Source of the DNA: Bacillota bacterium
GTDB taxonomy: Bacteria > Bacillota > Sulfobacillia > Sulfobacillales > Sulfobacillaceae
Length of the DNA: 33,019 bases
Assembly: GCA_021792935.1 (NCBI GenBank)
Contig: JAJYTS010000013.1
Coordinates: forward strand, 1 to 33,019
Reading direction: 5' to 3'
Shown: piece after piece, positions 1 to 8,400 of the stretch
Layout: every line of letters begins with the position of its first letter
Position numbering within the stretch: position 1 is the stretch's first letter
Position numbers and translations under genes: made by a program
The notes under the pieces: generated by a model
The model's input: the letters and a program-made list of their open reading frames with translations, nothing else
What the model was told of the DNA's origin: nothing
The model's database searches: none

Positions 1-204
1 TCCGATCTCGCCTTCTGGCAGCGTGTCTAAAATTCCTTCCAAAATCCCCAATTTGCCCTTGGCCTTGCGCACAGCGATATGCCCATTCAAGGCCAGAGCG
101 ATACCCGCCGAATCATAGCCGCGATATTCCAGCTTTTTCAGCCCATTCAACAGGAAAGGAAGAGCATCGCCCTCCGTGCTGACGAAGCCTACAATTCCGC
201 ACAA
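1..204 (-). CDS. glmS: Glutamine--fructose-6-phosphate aminotransferase, N-terminal 68 residues (partial at left edge)
   Basis: This is the first enzyme of UDP-GlcNAc synthesis, making glucosamine-6-phosphate from fructose-6-phosphate and glutamine in the cytoplasm. Only the start of the glutaminase (Ntn-hydrolase) domain is inside the window. The start is a TTG at 204-202, chosen because it places Cys at residue 2, the catalytic nucleophile that becomes N-terminal after Met removal (MCGIVGFV), and because a GGAGGCGA ribosome binding site precedes it. The conserved [10 protein letters not shown] stretch lies at residues 25-34. The gene follows glmM on the same strand and is preceded by a glmS ribozyme, so its expression is expected to be switched off by its own product. 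The rest of the gene lies beyond base 1. Confidence 0.95.
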   Translation of the reverse strand, partial: MCGIVGFVSTEGDALPFLLNGLKKLEYRGYDSAGIALALNGHIAVRKAKGKLGILEGILDTLPEGEIG

Positions 205-227
205 TTTGACTCGCCTCCATTATGAAG

Positions 228-373
228 TTGAGTCGGTCTCAGCCGCACGGTTTTGTGTCGTCCTTACAGACGACCTTTGTCCGTGAGTTAACGGCTGCTG
301 AGTAGCCGGAGGTCACCCGCCGAATACTTCGAGATCCCTCTCCTCGTCAACCCCGCTTTAGGGTTCCGGCGCT
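228..373 (-). ncRNA. glmS ribozyme / riboswitch
   Basis: Read on the minus strand, the glmM-glmS spacer carries the conserved glmS ribozyme core. It begins with AGCGCC (368-373), where self-cleavage is expected between A373 and G372. A P1 stem follows (AACCC with GGGTT), then the GTTGACGAGGA block, the ATCTCGAA and TTCGGCGG core, and the CCTCCGGC pairing strand. Downstream are P3 (CAGCCG region with CGGCTG), P3.1 (CACGG with CCGTG) and a P4 hairpin (GTCGTC with GACGAC, near 257-274). In this known class, glucosamine-6-phosphate acts as the cofactor for cleavage and the cut glmS mRNA is degraded. The cleavage site lies only two bases past the glmM stop codon. The exact 3' limit is approximate. 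Confidence 0.93.
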
Positions 374-375
374 CT

Positions 376-1722
376 TTAACGCTGCGCCTCGGCCGACTCC
401 AAGGCTTCGCGCACCCCCGCTTGCAGCCGGTGGGACCACTGTTCAATGCGTTCCACATCCCTCCCTTCCAACATGATGCGCAAGAGCGGCTCGGTGCCAG
501 AAGGCCGAATCAGCACTCGCCCTTCATCACCCAATTCCGCCTTTGCCTGTTCCACCAATTCCGAAAGACCGGGAATGGAACGCCACTCCCGCAATGGTCC
601 ATCAAGAGGCACATTGGTAAGCACCTGCGGATATCGCTCCACATCGGACACCGCCTGAGACAAGTCCATGCCTTCGTCCGCCAGTGCCGCCAATAGCGCC
701 AACCCCGTCAAAAGGCCGTCTCCCGTTTCCGTCCACTGCTTGACAATAATATGCCCCGATTGCTCCCCACCCAATTGCGCCCCACAATCCCGCATGGTCT
801 TGGCCACCCAACGGTCCCCGACCGGGGTACGCAGCAAACGGATCCCGCGTGCCTGCAAAGCCCGTTCCAGCCCCAAATTGGACATCACGGTGGCCACTAC
901 CTCGCGATTGACCAACGCGCCTTGGCGATCCAAATGGGACGCCAGCACATACAGTATCTCATCCCCGTCAACAATGCGGCCCGCGCCGCTTACGGCAATC
1001 ACCCGATCCGCATCGCCGTCAAACGCCAGCCCCAGGGAGGCACCCATCCGCAATACCGCATCCCGCACATGCTCCGGGTGGGTAGCCCCGCAGCCCACGT
1101 TAATTGCCTCGCCGATGGGCTCCCCGTTTAACACGGTCGTAGGAACGCCCAGCATTTGAAATACCTGAGGCGCGGTGGCAGCGGCCGCTCCATGGGCCAC
1201 ATCGATAACAATCGGCCCCTGGGGAAGCAATCCCGCGAAAATCGATGCCAAATACCGATGATAGGCGAGGACGGCCGAATTCTCATGATGAAGTATCCGT
1301 CCGATTCGGCCAGAACTCGGCTTAGGCCAGCGCCCACTGGAGATTGCTTCCTCCACGCGCCGCTCCCGCTCCGGCTCCCACTTGCGGCCAGCATTATCAA
1401 TGAGCTTGATGCCATTATACTCAGGGGGATTATGCGAGGCCGAAATCATGATTCCGGCATCAGCCCGCATGGCGCCAATGAGGTAGGCTAACGCTGGCGT
1501 GGGCACCATACCCGCCAATATCACATCCACTCCGCACTCCGCCAAACCCGCCGCCAGTGCGGATTCCAGCATCGGGCTGGAAACCCGGGTGTCACGGCCA
1601 ATCAATACCTTAGCGGGGCTGTCCAGTTCCGCCGCCGTCCCACGTGCGACATCCAACGCCAACGAAACGGTTAACTGGTTGTTCGCGATACCTCGCACCC
1701 CGTCCGTGCCAAACAACGCCAA
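376..1722 (-). CDS. glmM: Phosphoglucosamine mutase
   Basis: The enzyme converts glucosamine-6-phosphate to glucosamine-1-phosphate for peptidoglycan precursor synthesis. The 448-residue length is normal for the alpha-D-phosphohexomutase family. It starts with the typical FGTDGVRG segment and has the phosphoserine loop ISASHNP with catalytic Ser96. The Mg-binding DGDADR loop is at 234-239, the sugar-specificity loop GEQSGH follows later, and the phosphate-binding RPSGTEP is at 406-412. All key residues are intact. It starts 30 bp after cdaR and is followed directly by the glmS ribozyme. In Bacillota GlmM is known to bind and inhibit CdaA, so its place in this operon links wall-precursor supply to c-di-AMP. 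Its plus-strand overlapping frames are shadows. Confidence 0.97.
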   Translation of the reverse strand: MALFGTDGVRGIANNQLTVSLALDVARGTAAELDSPAKVLIGRDTRVSSPMLESALAAGLAECGVDVILAGMVPTPALAYLIGAMRADAGIMISASHNPPEYNGIKLIDNAGRKWEPERERRVEEAISSGRWPKPSSGRIGRILHHENSAVLAYHRYLASIFAGLLPQGPIVIDVAHGAAAATAPQVFQMLGVPTTVLNGEPIGEAINVGCGATHPEHVRDAVLRMGASLGLAFDGDADRVIAVSGAGRIVDGDEILYVLASHLDRQGALVNREVVATVMSNLGLERALQARGIRLLRTPVGDRWVAKTMRDCGAQLGGEQSGHIIVKQWTETGDGLLTGLALLAALADEGMDLSQAVSDVERYPQVLTNVPLDGPLREWRSIPGLSELVEQAKAELGDEGRVLIRPSGTEPLLRIMLEGRDVERIEQWSHRLQAGVREALESAEAQR

Positions 1723-1752
1723 CCATATCCCTTCCTTTGCTACCTCACCTTA

Positions 1753-2691
1753 TTATCCCGTTGGAGCAATGGTGACTGTTACGGTAACCTCCCCCGAACT
1801 TACCAGGGTTGTCCCTTTGGGAACCACTACCGGCACCGAAACGCTGATATTCCCCGTCTTTCCGGTGACGTCTATCGGAGTGGTATCAATGCGATTAATC
1901 CCTTTTAACGTCGATCTAGTTCCCGACAAGGTTACCGATGACGGATATACCGCGATATTGGATACCGAGTAACCCGTCGCTGTCTTTCCGCTAATTTGCC
2001 CAACAACCGGCACAATCTTCTGCGGTGGTTTTACCTGAATATTAGCCGTTATCCGAGCGGTAGGCGGATACACCTGCACCTTGGGGACCACTGCTCCCCG
2101 GCTGTTGATGGGATACAGCAGCACATCCTGGCTGAACCGGCTGGAACGACCGGCAATATTCAGAGTTCCGGTTACCGACCGCACCTGATTCAACTGGCCG
2201 GTAGGCCCGGAAATCAGGGCCTGCGTGAGATTGCTCTTGTACCCAATCAACTCATCCCCTGATGCCGGTTGTCCCGTGATGTGCGCGACCACTGGCACCT
2301 TCTGCCGCCCCAGTTGCGCCACCGATACCACCACCCGGTTGGGAGTAACGTTTACAACCCCCACGCCTGGCGGCACCGAACCGGTTACTTTCAGCGAATA
2401 GGTGCCAGGCCGGGTAATATTAGACAACTTAATGGAGGCGGACACTTCATTGGCAATGGTATTTGAACCCACCGTCGCGGGCAGCCCTTTAATCTGCACG
2501 GTCACTGTGGCAGGAGAAATGGACAGTACCGTAAGCCGAGGGTTTAAGGTGGGGAATCCTACGGCGACAGACCCCAATATGCGGTTCTGAAGTTGATTGG
2601 ATCCTGCTCCCGCCTGAAACCAAATGAAAATGGCCACAATCACCGACAAGATTTTTAAAACCGTGTTGTTTTCCAACAGCCGATCCATCAT
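1753..2691 (-). CDS. cdaR: CdaA regulatory protein, YbbR-domain membrane protein
   Basis: This is a membrane-anchored regulator of the diadenylate cyclase CdaA. The chosen start is the ATG at 2691, which overlaps the cdaA stop as ATGA and has GAGGTG about seven bases upstream. A frame opening at 2712 would add seven residues without a better ribosome binding site. The 312-residue product has one N-terminal membrane segment (about residues 10-28, VLKILSVIVAIFIW). It is followed by about four extracytoplasmic beta-rich YbbR repeats, recognisable by recurring hydrophobic-Pro-x-x-Val patterns (NPRLTVL, PNRVVVSV, PPTARIT, PSSVTLSG). There are no catalytic residues, as expected. It is translationally coupled to cdaA upstream and closely followed by glmM. 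Confidence 0.92.
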   Translation of the reverse strand: MMDRLLENNTVLKILSVIVAIFIWFQAGAGSNQLQNRILGSVAVGFPTLNPRLTVLSISPATVTVQIKGLPATVGSNTIANEVSASIKLSNITRPGTYSLKVTGSVPPGVGVVNVTPNRVVVSVAQLGRQKVPVVAHITGQPASGDELIGYKSNLTQALISGPTGQLNQVRSVTGTLNIAGRSSRFSQDVLLYPINSRGAVVPKVQVYPPTARITANIQVKPPQKIVPVVGQISGKTATGYSVSNIAVYPSSVTLSGTRSTLKGINRIDTTPIDVTGKTGNISVSVPVVVPKGTTLVSSGEVTVTVTIAPTG

Positions 2692-3515
2692 GAGGGCGCA
2701 CCTCGGTGCCACAATCGGCTCAGCGACGGCGGATGCGGACGCGATCGCAAATATCTAAAGAGCATTTCCCGAAGCGCGCGGTCTTCCAAACGCCGATACA
2801 AACGGCCCTCAATGGCCACCGACACCCAGCCGGTTTCCTCACTGACGGCCACCGCCATGGCGTCGGACTGTTCGCTGATGCCGATGGCGGCACGATGCCG
2901 GCTGCCGAGCTCGCTGCCCGGTTGAGCGCTGTCCGTCAACGGCAAAAAGGCGGCCGCTGCTACCACGCGGTCACCGCGAATAATGGCGGCTCCATCATGC
3001 AAAGGAGTATTAGGGACAAAAATATTCTCTAAAAGCGCGGCACTCACGGCGGCGTCAATAGCGGTGCCGGTGGCGGCATACTCTGCCAATCCTGTTTGCC
3101 GCTCAATTACCATCAGAGCTCCCGTGCGGCTTCGCGACAGACGGTCGGCCGCGCGCGCCAACTCATCTATCATGCGGGACACGTCCACCTCTTCCCGATA
3201 GACCATCACCTGCGAAAAAAAACGACCTTGCCCCAACTGTTCCAACGCCCGCCGCAGTTCCGGCTGAAAAACGATGGGGATTGCCACAATCAGCATGGTT
3301 TGAATGTCTTTAAGCACCATGTGGGTGGCACTTAACTTTAACCAGTTGGAAACCGGGACCGCCAACAGCAAGAGCACAATTCCCTTGATTAACTGCACGG
3401 CGCGGGTCCCGCGAATCAGAAGAAAAAGACGGTACACGCCATACGAGACGATAGCCACATCCACGACCGAGATGAGGCTGGACAGGAGCGTCATGTTTTG
3501 TATGAAGGATATCAT
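2688..3515 (-). CDS. cdaA: Diadenylate cyclase (c-di-AMP synthase), membrane-bound
   Basis: The enzyme makes c-di-AMP from two ATP and controls potassium and osmotic balance and wall homeostasis in Bacillota. The 275-residue product has three predicted N-terminal membrane helices within about residues 10-90, including the helix ending VLLLLAVPVSNWL. The cytoplasmic DAC domain follows. Both signature motifs are intact: DGA at 174-176 (within LHDGAAIIRGD) and RHR at 206-208 (within GSRHRAAIG). GGGGGA lies six bases before the ATG. It is the first gene of the cdaA-cdaR-glmM-glmS operon and is divergent from ubiB. A TATAAT lies at 3535-3530 on this strand, but it sits almost on the start codon and has no good -35 box, so the operon promoter is not assigned. 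Confidence 0.96.
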   Translation of the reverse strand: MISFIQNMTLLSSLISVVDVAIVSYGVYRLFLLIRGTRAVQLIKGIVLLLLAVPVSNWLKLSATHMVLKDIQTMLIVAIPIVFQPELRRALEQLGQGRFFSQVMVYREEVDVSRMIDELARAADRLSRSRTGALMVIERQTGLAEYAATGTAIDAAVSAALLENIFVPNTPLHDGAAIIRGDRVVAAAAFLPLTDSAQPGSELGSRHRAAIGISEQSDAMAVAVSEETGWVSVAIEGRLYRRLEDRALREMLFRYLRSRPHPPSLSRLWHRGAPS

Positions 3516-3589
3516 GCGTTATCCCCCGCATTATATATTCCATCCATAGGTTACCACAGTTCGTCCCACACGCGATCTTCACACGCATA

Positions 3590-3618
3590 TTACCACTGAG
3601 ACACTTTTCTGGTATGCT
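3590..3618 (+). promoter_or_regulatory. Sigma-A-type promoter for ubiB
   Basis: TTACCA (3590-3595) is followed by a 17-bp spacer and TATGCT (3613-3618). The bases TGG immediately before the -10 box give an extended -10 element. The expected start of transcription, near 3625, leaves a short leader with GGAGG at 3630-3634 ahead of ubiB. Each hexamer matches the consensus at four of six positions; spacing and position are what support it. Confidence 0.55.
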
Positions 3619-3650
3619 AGACTAATTTTGGAGGCCATCGCAACACCACT

Positions 3651-5324
3651 ATGATTAAGGGGGATGCGACAACGGCACGGACAGGCATGCGCGGCATAAA
3701 TTCCGTATCCAAAACATCCGCCTTGAGGCGAACCTATCGCATCATTTTTTTGTTTATGTCCATCCTGGCGGAATTATTATGGTATGCCCTAACCTTAAAA
3801 AATCAGCCCCCCGATGTGTCGGAGCCAAAATTTTCCGCTCTTTACCAGCGCCAGGCCAAGCGCTTTACCCGCAATGCCGAAGAAATGGGCGGCTTGCTGA
3901 TTAAAGTTGGGCAATTCCTATCCAGCCGCGTCGACCTTCTTCCCAAGCCCTTTCTGACGGAACTGACCAAATTGCAAGACCGCGTGCAGGCAGCTCCCTG
4001 GGACGAAGTCAGGCCCATCCTCGAGAACGATTTAGGGCCCCTGGCATCGCGGTTTCTATGGTTTTCCGACACCCCGCTGGCAGCCGCTTCGCTGGGACAA
4101 GTCTATGAAGCGGTGCTCTTGCAAGGAGACCGGGTAGCCGTTAAAGTGCAGCGGCCCAAGATTAACCAGATTGTTCAAGCCGACCTGCAGGCGTTGGGAT
4201 GGGTGGTGCGTCTGTTAACCCGCGTAACCGAGTTTGGCGCCACTTTTAATTTGCCCACGGTGCTGCGCGAGTTTCGTCGATTCGTCTTTGAAGAATTGGA
4301 CTATCACCGCGAATTGGCCAATACGGAACGCATCCGCCATTATCTTCAAGGGCAACCCCATGTCATTATTCCCAAGACCTACGCGGAGCTTTCCACCGAG
4401 CGGGTTCTGGTCATGGAATTTTTCCAGGGGATTAAGATTGACGACGTGGCGCGACTTAAAGAAGCGGGCATCGCGCCGGAATTGGTGGCGGAACGCCTTA
4501 TCCGCCTGTACTTGTATATGGTGATGGAGTCCGGCGTCTATCATGCCGACCCCCACGCGGGAAACATCTTAGTCAATCCTGCCGGGGATCTCATTCTTTT
4601 AGACTACGGCATGGTAGGAAATCTTGACATTGCCACCAAACGCAATATCAGGCGGCTTTTCGTGGCGGTGTCGGGGCGCGACCCCGGCGCTCTCCTGCAA
4701 GCCATGGCCGTCTTGGGAATGCTGCGGCCGGATGCCGATATGACCCAGCTTCGGCGCCGCGTCAGCTATCTCTTGGATCGCTACTACGCCGAGACCTTAG
4801 ATCAACTTGGCCACCTTGATATTCCCCAGCTTTTACGGGACTTTGAAGCGGTTCTGCGCGACAAAGCTATTCAGGTACCGGGGCACTTCGCCTTTTTAGG
4901 ACGGGCCATCGCCATTCTGGTGGGATTAGCCACGGCCCTGTACCCCGAAATTAATCTGGTGCAGCTGTTCGCTCCTTACGCCCATCGCTTTGTCACGGAG
5001 GAGTCGGGGGGCACGGCCGGATTCGTGGCCCGACAGACCGAGCGGTACGCACGAACCTTAGCGGAATTGCCCCTGCTGTCCGCCAAGGTGCTTCACCGCA
5101 TGGAACAAGGAGAATTAGAAACCCAGGTGGAGTGGATTCAAGGCAGCCAAGGATTGCGTCACCTCCATTCTTCCCTGCGGGGACTGACGGCGGGAGTTTA
5201 TGCGGCCGCATCCCTTATTTCTGGGGCGCTGCTATTATCCCCTCACCCGTGGTTGGCCCGCATCCTCTTCGCCCTAGCGATTATCATCGTCATCGGCCGC
5301 TGGTGGCGCGGGCGTCGGGAATAA
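3651..5324 (+). CDS. ubiB: UbiB/ABC1/ADCK-family atypical protein kinase-like ATPase
   Basis: UbiB-family proteins support isoprenoid quinone synthesis or handling, probably as ATPases acting at the membrane. Visible family hallmarks are the KxGQ motif (LLIKVGQFLSSR, Lys85-Gln88), the alanine-rich nucleotide loop AAASLGQVYEA (about 144-154) and the VAVKVQRP lysine (Lys165). EELDYHRE, HADPHAGNI (catalytic loop) and LLDYGMVG (DFG-equivalent) follow. Two C-terminal membrane helices end in a basic tail (RWWRGRRE). The 557-residue length is normal. The start is uncertain because GGAGG at 3630-3634 lies 16 bases from the ATG at 3651; Met13 (ATG at 3687) is the next candidate but has a poorer site. 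It sits between the c-di-AMP operon and narGHJI, consistent with a quinone-linked role, but co-regulation with nar is only inferred. Confidence 0.9.
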   Translation: MIKGDATTARTGMRGINSVSKTSALRRTYRIIFLFMSILAELLWYALTLKNQPPDVSEPKFSALYQRQAKRFTRNAEEMGGLLIKVGQFLSSRVDLLPKPFLTELTKLQDRVQAAPWDEVRPILENDLGPLASRFLWFSDTPLAAASLGQVYEAVLLQGDRVAVKVQRPKINQIVQADLQALGWVVRLLTRVTEFGATFNLPTVLREFRRFVFEELDYHRELANTERIRHYLQGQPHVIIPKTYAELSTERVLVMEFFQGIKIDDVARLKEAGIAPELVAERLIRLYLYMVMESGVYHADPHAGNILVNPAGDLILLDYGMVGNLDIATKRNIRRLFVAVSGRDPGALLQAMAVLGMLRPDADMTQLRRRVSYLLDRYYAETLDQLGHLDIPQLLRDFEAVLRDKAIQVPGHFAFLGRAIAILVGLATALYPEINLVQLFAPYAHRFVTEESGGTAGFVARQTERYARTLAELPLLSAKVLHRMEQGELETQVEWIQGSQGLRHLHSSLRGLTAGVYAAASLISGALLLSPHPWLARILFALAIIIVIGRWWRGRRE

Positions 5325-5409
5325 GTCCGGCACTCTTTTCCTCGCATATCCCTTCTCATCACTGCTTCGCCACCCCCAGTCGCTCCATCTACCGACTGCC
5401 GTATTCTTT

Positions 5410-5438
5410 TTGCGCGCCCGGGACAATCTAGACTTAAT
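5410..5438 (+). promoter_or_regulatory. Weak candidate promoter for narGHJI
   Basis: TTGCGC (5410-5415), a 17-bp spacer and CTTAAT (5433-5438) lie in the 171-bp ubiB-narG gap. Each box matches the sigma-A consensus at four of six positions. No convincing FNR-type (TTGAT-N4-ATCAA) or Rex-type palindrome was found in the gap, so the anaerobic control expected for nar genes is not visible here. Confidence 0.3.
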
Positions 5439-5495
5439 GGCGATTTTTGCGTGATGACATAAAACTTGCCAATTTCCCCAATCTGGAGGTCCCGC

Positions 5496-8400
5496 ATGGA
5501 AAAGCGAAGCCCGTTGAAGCGCTCGTTGGACTATTTGCATCGAGGGCGGCTGTTAAGTCAAGGGTGGTCCGAGGAAAGCCCGCGCTCACGCGAATGGGAA
5601 GATTTATACCGGGCCCGTTGGCAGCATGACAAGGTGGTGCGCTCCACCCATGGAGTTAACTGCACCGGGTCGTGCAGTTGGAAAATCTTCGTGAAAAACG
5701 GCATCATTACCTGGGAAACCCAGCAAACCGACTATCCCTCCATGGGTCCTGATTTCCCCGAATATGAACCGCGAGGCTGCCCCCGGGGAGCCAGCTTTTC
5801 CTGGTATGAGTATAGCCCCTTGCGCATCAAGTATCCCTATGTCCGCCAGTCGCTGCTCCACGCCTGGCGCACTCTGCTGGACACCCATGGCAATCCTGTC
5901 GACGCCTGCCACGCTCTCACCCATGACCCCGAACTACGCGCCCAATATGTGAGCCAGCGCGGAAAGGGCGGATTCGTGCGCTCAAGCTGGGAAGAGGTGG
6001 AGACACTCATCTCCGCCGCCCTGATTGACACCATCAAAACCTATGGTCCCGATCGCGTCTTCGGATTTACCCCCATCCCCGCCATGTCCATGGTGAGCTA
6101 CGCCTCCGGATCCCGCTTTCTCTCACTGCTGGGAGGGGCAATGCTAAGCTTTTACGACCATTACGCCGACCTGCCGCCGGCGTCTCCCCAGGTCTGGGGT
6201 GAGCAGACCGATGTTCCTGAAAGCGCCGATTGGTACAATGCCGGCTATCTCATTATTTGGGGCACGAATCTTCCCATGACCCGAACCCCGGATGCCCACT
6301 ATATGGTCGAGGCCCGACTTAACGGCACTAAAGTGGTGGGGGTAAGTCCCGACTACTCCGAATACGTTAAATTCGCCGATGTGTGGCTGGCGGTGAAGCC
6401 GGGAACAGACGGCGCCTTGGCCATGGCCATGACTCACGTCATTCTCAAGGAGTTTTACGTAGACCGCTCCACTCCTTATTTCTTGGAGTACATCAAACAA
6501 AACACCGACCTGCCGTTTCTCGTGCATCTCGACCAAAAGTCTTCGGACGGCCCCTTCCTGACAGGACGCTTTCTTATGGCGACCGATGTTGAGATGGGAA
6601 TCGACAACGGGGAATGGAAGCCCACAATGTGGGATCAAGAACGGGGAAAACCCGTCATTCCCGTCGGCAGCTTGGGGTTTCGCTGGGACGGCGGCGGAAA
6701 GTGGAATATTAATTTAAAAGACGCTGGCGATGTTTCGATTCAACCCGCCATTAGTTTTGCGGACGACCACGACGAAATGGTCCCGGTGCTATTCCCCTAT
6801 TTTGCCGCATCCGAGCCCTCCACCTATCAACGTCCGGTTCCCGCCAAACGCGTGCAAACCGCGGAGGGAAAATCTGTTCTAGTTACCACTGTCTTTGATT
6901 TGCTAATGGCGCATGTGGGCGTGTGCCGAGGATTGCCAGGGGAGGAGGCCATAACCTATGACAATCCGGAAGCCCCTTATACCCCGGCCTGGCAAGAAAA
7001 AATTACCGGAGTGGACCGCCAGCAAGCCATCATGATCGCGCGGGAATTCGCCTCCAACGCAGAAAAGACCCAGGGCCGCTCCATGATTGCCATGGGCGCG
7101 GGTACCAATCATTGGTACCATAGCGATGTGATTTACCGCGCCATGTTGAATCTGGTGTTTCTCACCGGGAGCGAAGGCGTGAACGGCGGGGGCTGGGCCC
7201 ATTACGTCGGGCAGGAAAAAGTGCGCCCATTGGAAGGTTGGAGCGGCATCGCCTTTGCCCGCGACTGGCTTAAGCCAAGCCGCCTGCAGCAGGCCACCAT
7301 GTTTTTCTACTTTGCCAGCGACCAGTTTCGTTTTGAGGAATTGCCCACCACATCGATGCTGGCACCGTTCGCCCCCCCTGACAGCGCCCGCCACCCCGCC
7401 GATTATCTGGCCCTGGCGGCCCGCTTAGGATGGATGCCCTCATTTCCTCAATTTGGGGAAAATCCCATCGACACCGTGACTCGGGCCCGCCAGGACGGAG
7501 CCAACACTGAGCAGGAAATTCAAGCGCACATCGTCAAACGTCTTAAGGAGAACTCACTGCAACTGGCCATTCACCGGCCGGACGCCCCAGAAAACTTCCC
7601 CCGCATCATGTTTGTGTGGCGCGCCAATCTGTTAGGCGCCAGCGCCAAAGGGCATGAGTACTTCCTGCAATATCTCTTGGGCGCCAGCGGCCACGTGATG
7701 GGGGGCGAAAGCGAGTACCGGCCCCAGGATATCGAAATGCCCAAGGAAGCGCCCCAGGGCAAATTGGACCTCTGGATTGATGTCGACTTTCGCATGACGT
7801 CCAGCGGCCTGTACGCCGATATTGTGCTTCCCGCCGCCACCTGGTACGAAAAGTACGACATTAGCACCACCGACATGCACCCTTTTATCCACCCCTTCAA
7901 TCCGGCCATTACCCCTCCCTGGCAGGCACGGCCCGATTGGGACATTTTTACCGGCTTGGCCCATCAGTTTTCCAGCATGGCGTCGCAATATCTCCCCGCT
8001 CAGGATGATATTGTCATGAGTCCCTTGCTGCACGACTCCCCCGAGGAACTCTCCCAACCCTATGGTCAGGTGCGCGATTGGCGAGCCGGGGACGTGGAGC
8101 CCATTCCCGGACGCACTATGCCTAAATTGGTGCTCGTCCACCGCGACTATCCCCATCTTTATGAGCACATGGTTAGCATCGGCCCCAATATTGAGCGGGC
8201 CGTCGGCGCCAAGGGAATCAGCATCTCGGGAAAGAACGCCTATGCCGAACTAAAGCACCTTTTGGGGGTCACTCCCCAGGGGCGGCCCAGCATCAGCCGC
8301 GACAATCAAGCCGCCAACGCCATTCTCATTCTATCGGGCGCCAGCAACGGCAAACGCGCGGTGGAAGAATGGGAATCCCTGGAGAAGGTGACGGGTTTAG

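Noticed and set aside
668-1159. 163-codon plus-strand frame
   Set aside because: It is antisense to the conserved glmM gene, with no family signature, and Ser/Pro/Arg-rich shadow composition.
3530-3535. TATAAT on the minus strand as the cdaA promoter
   Set aside because: The predicted start would fall within the ribosome binding site of cdaA, and no -35 box occurs at 16-18 bp.
5496-5650. Twin-arginine signal on NarG, which would place it outside the membrane
   Set aside because: The N-terminus matches the cytoplasmic NarG type and has no RR-x-F-L-K motif followed by a hydrophobic stretch.
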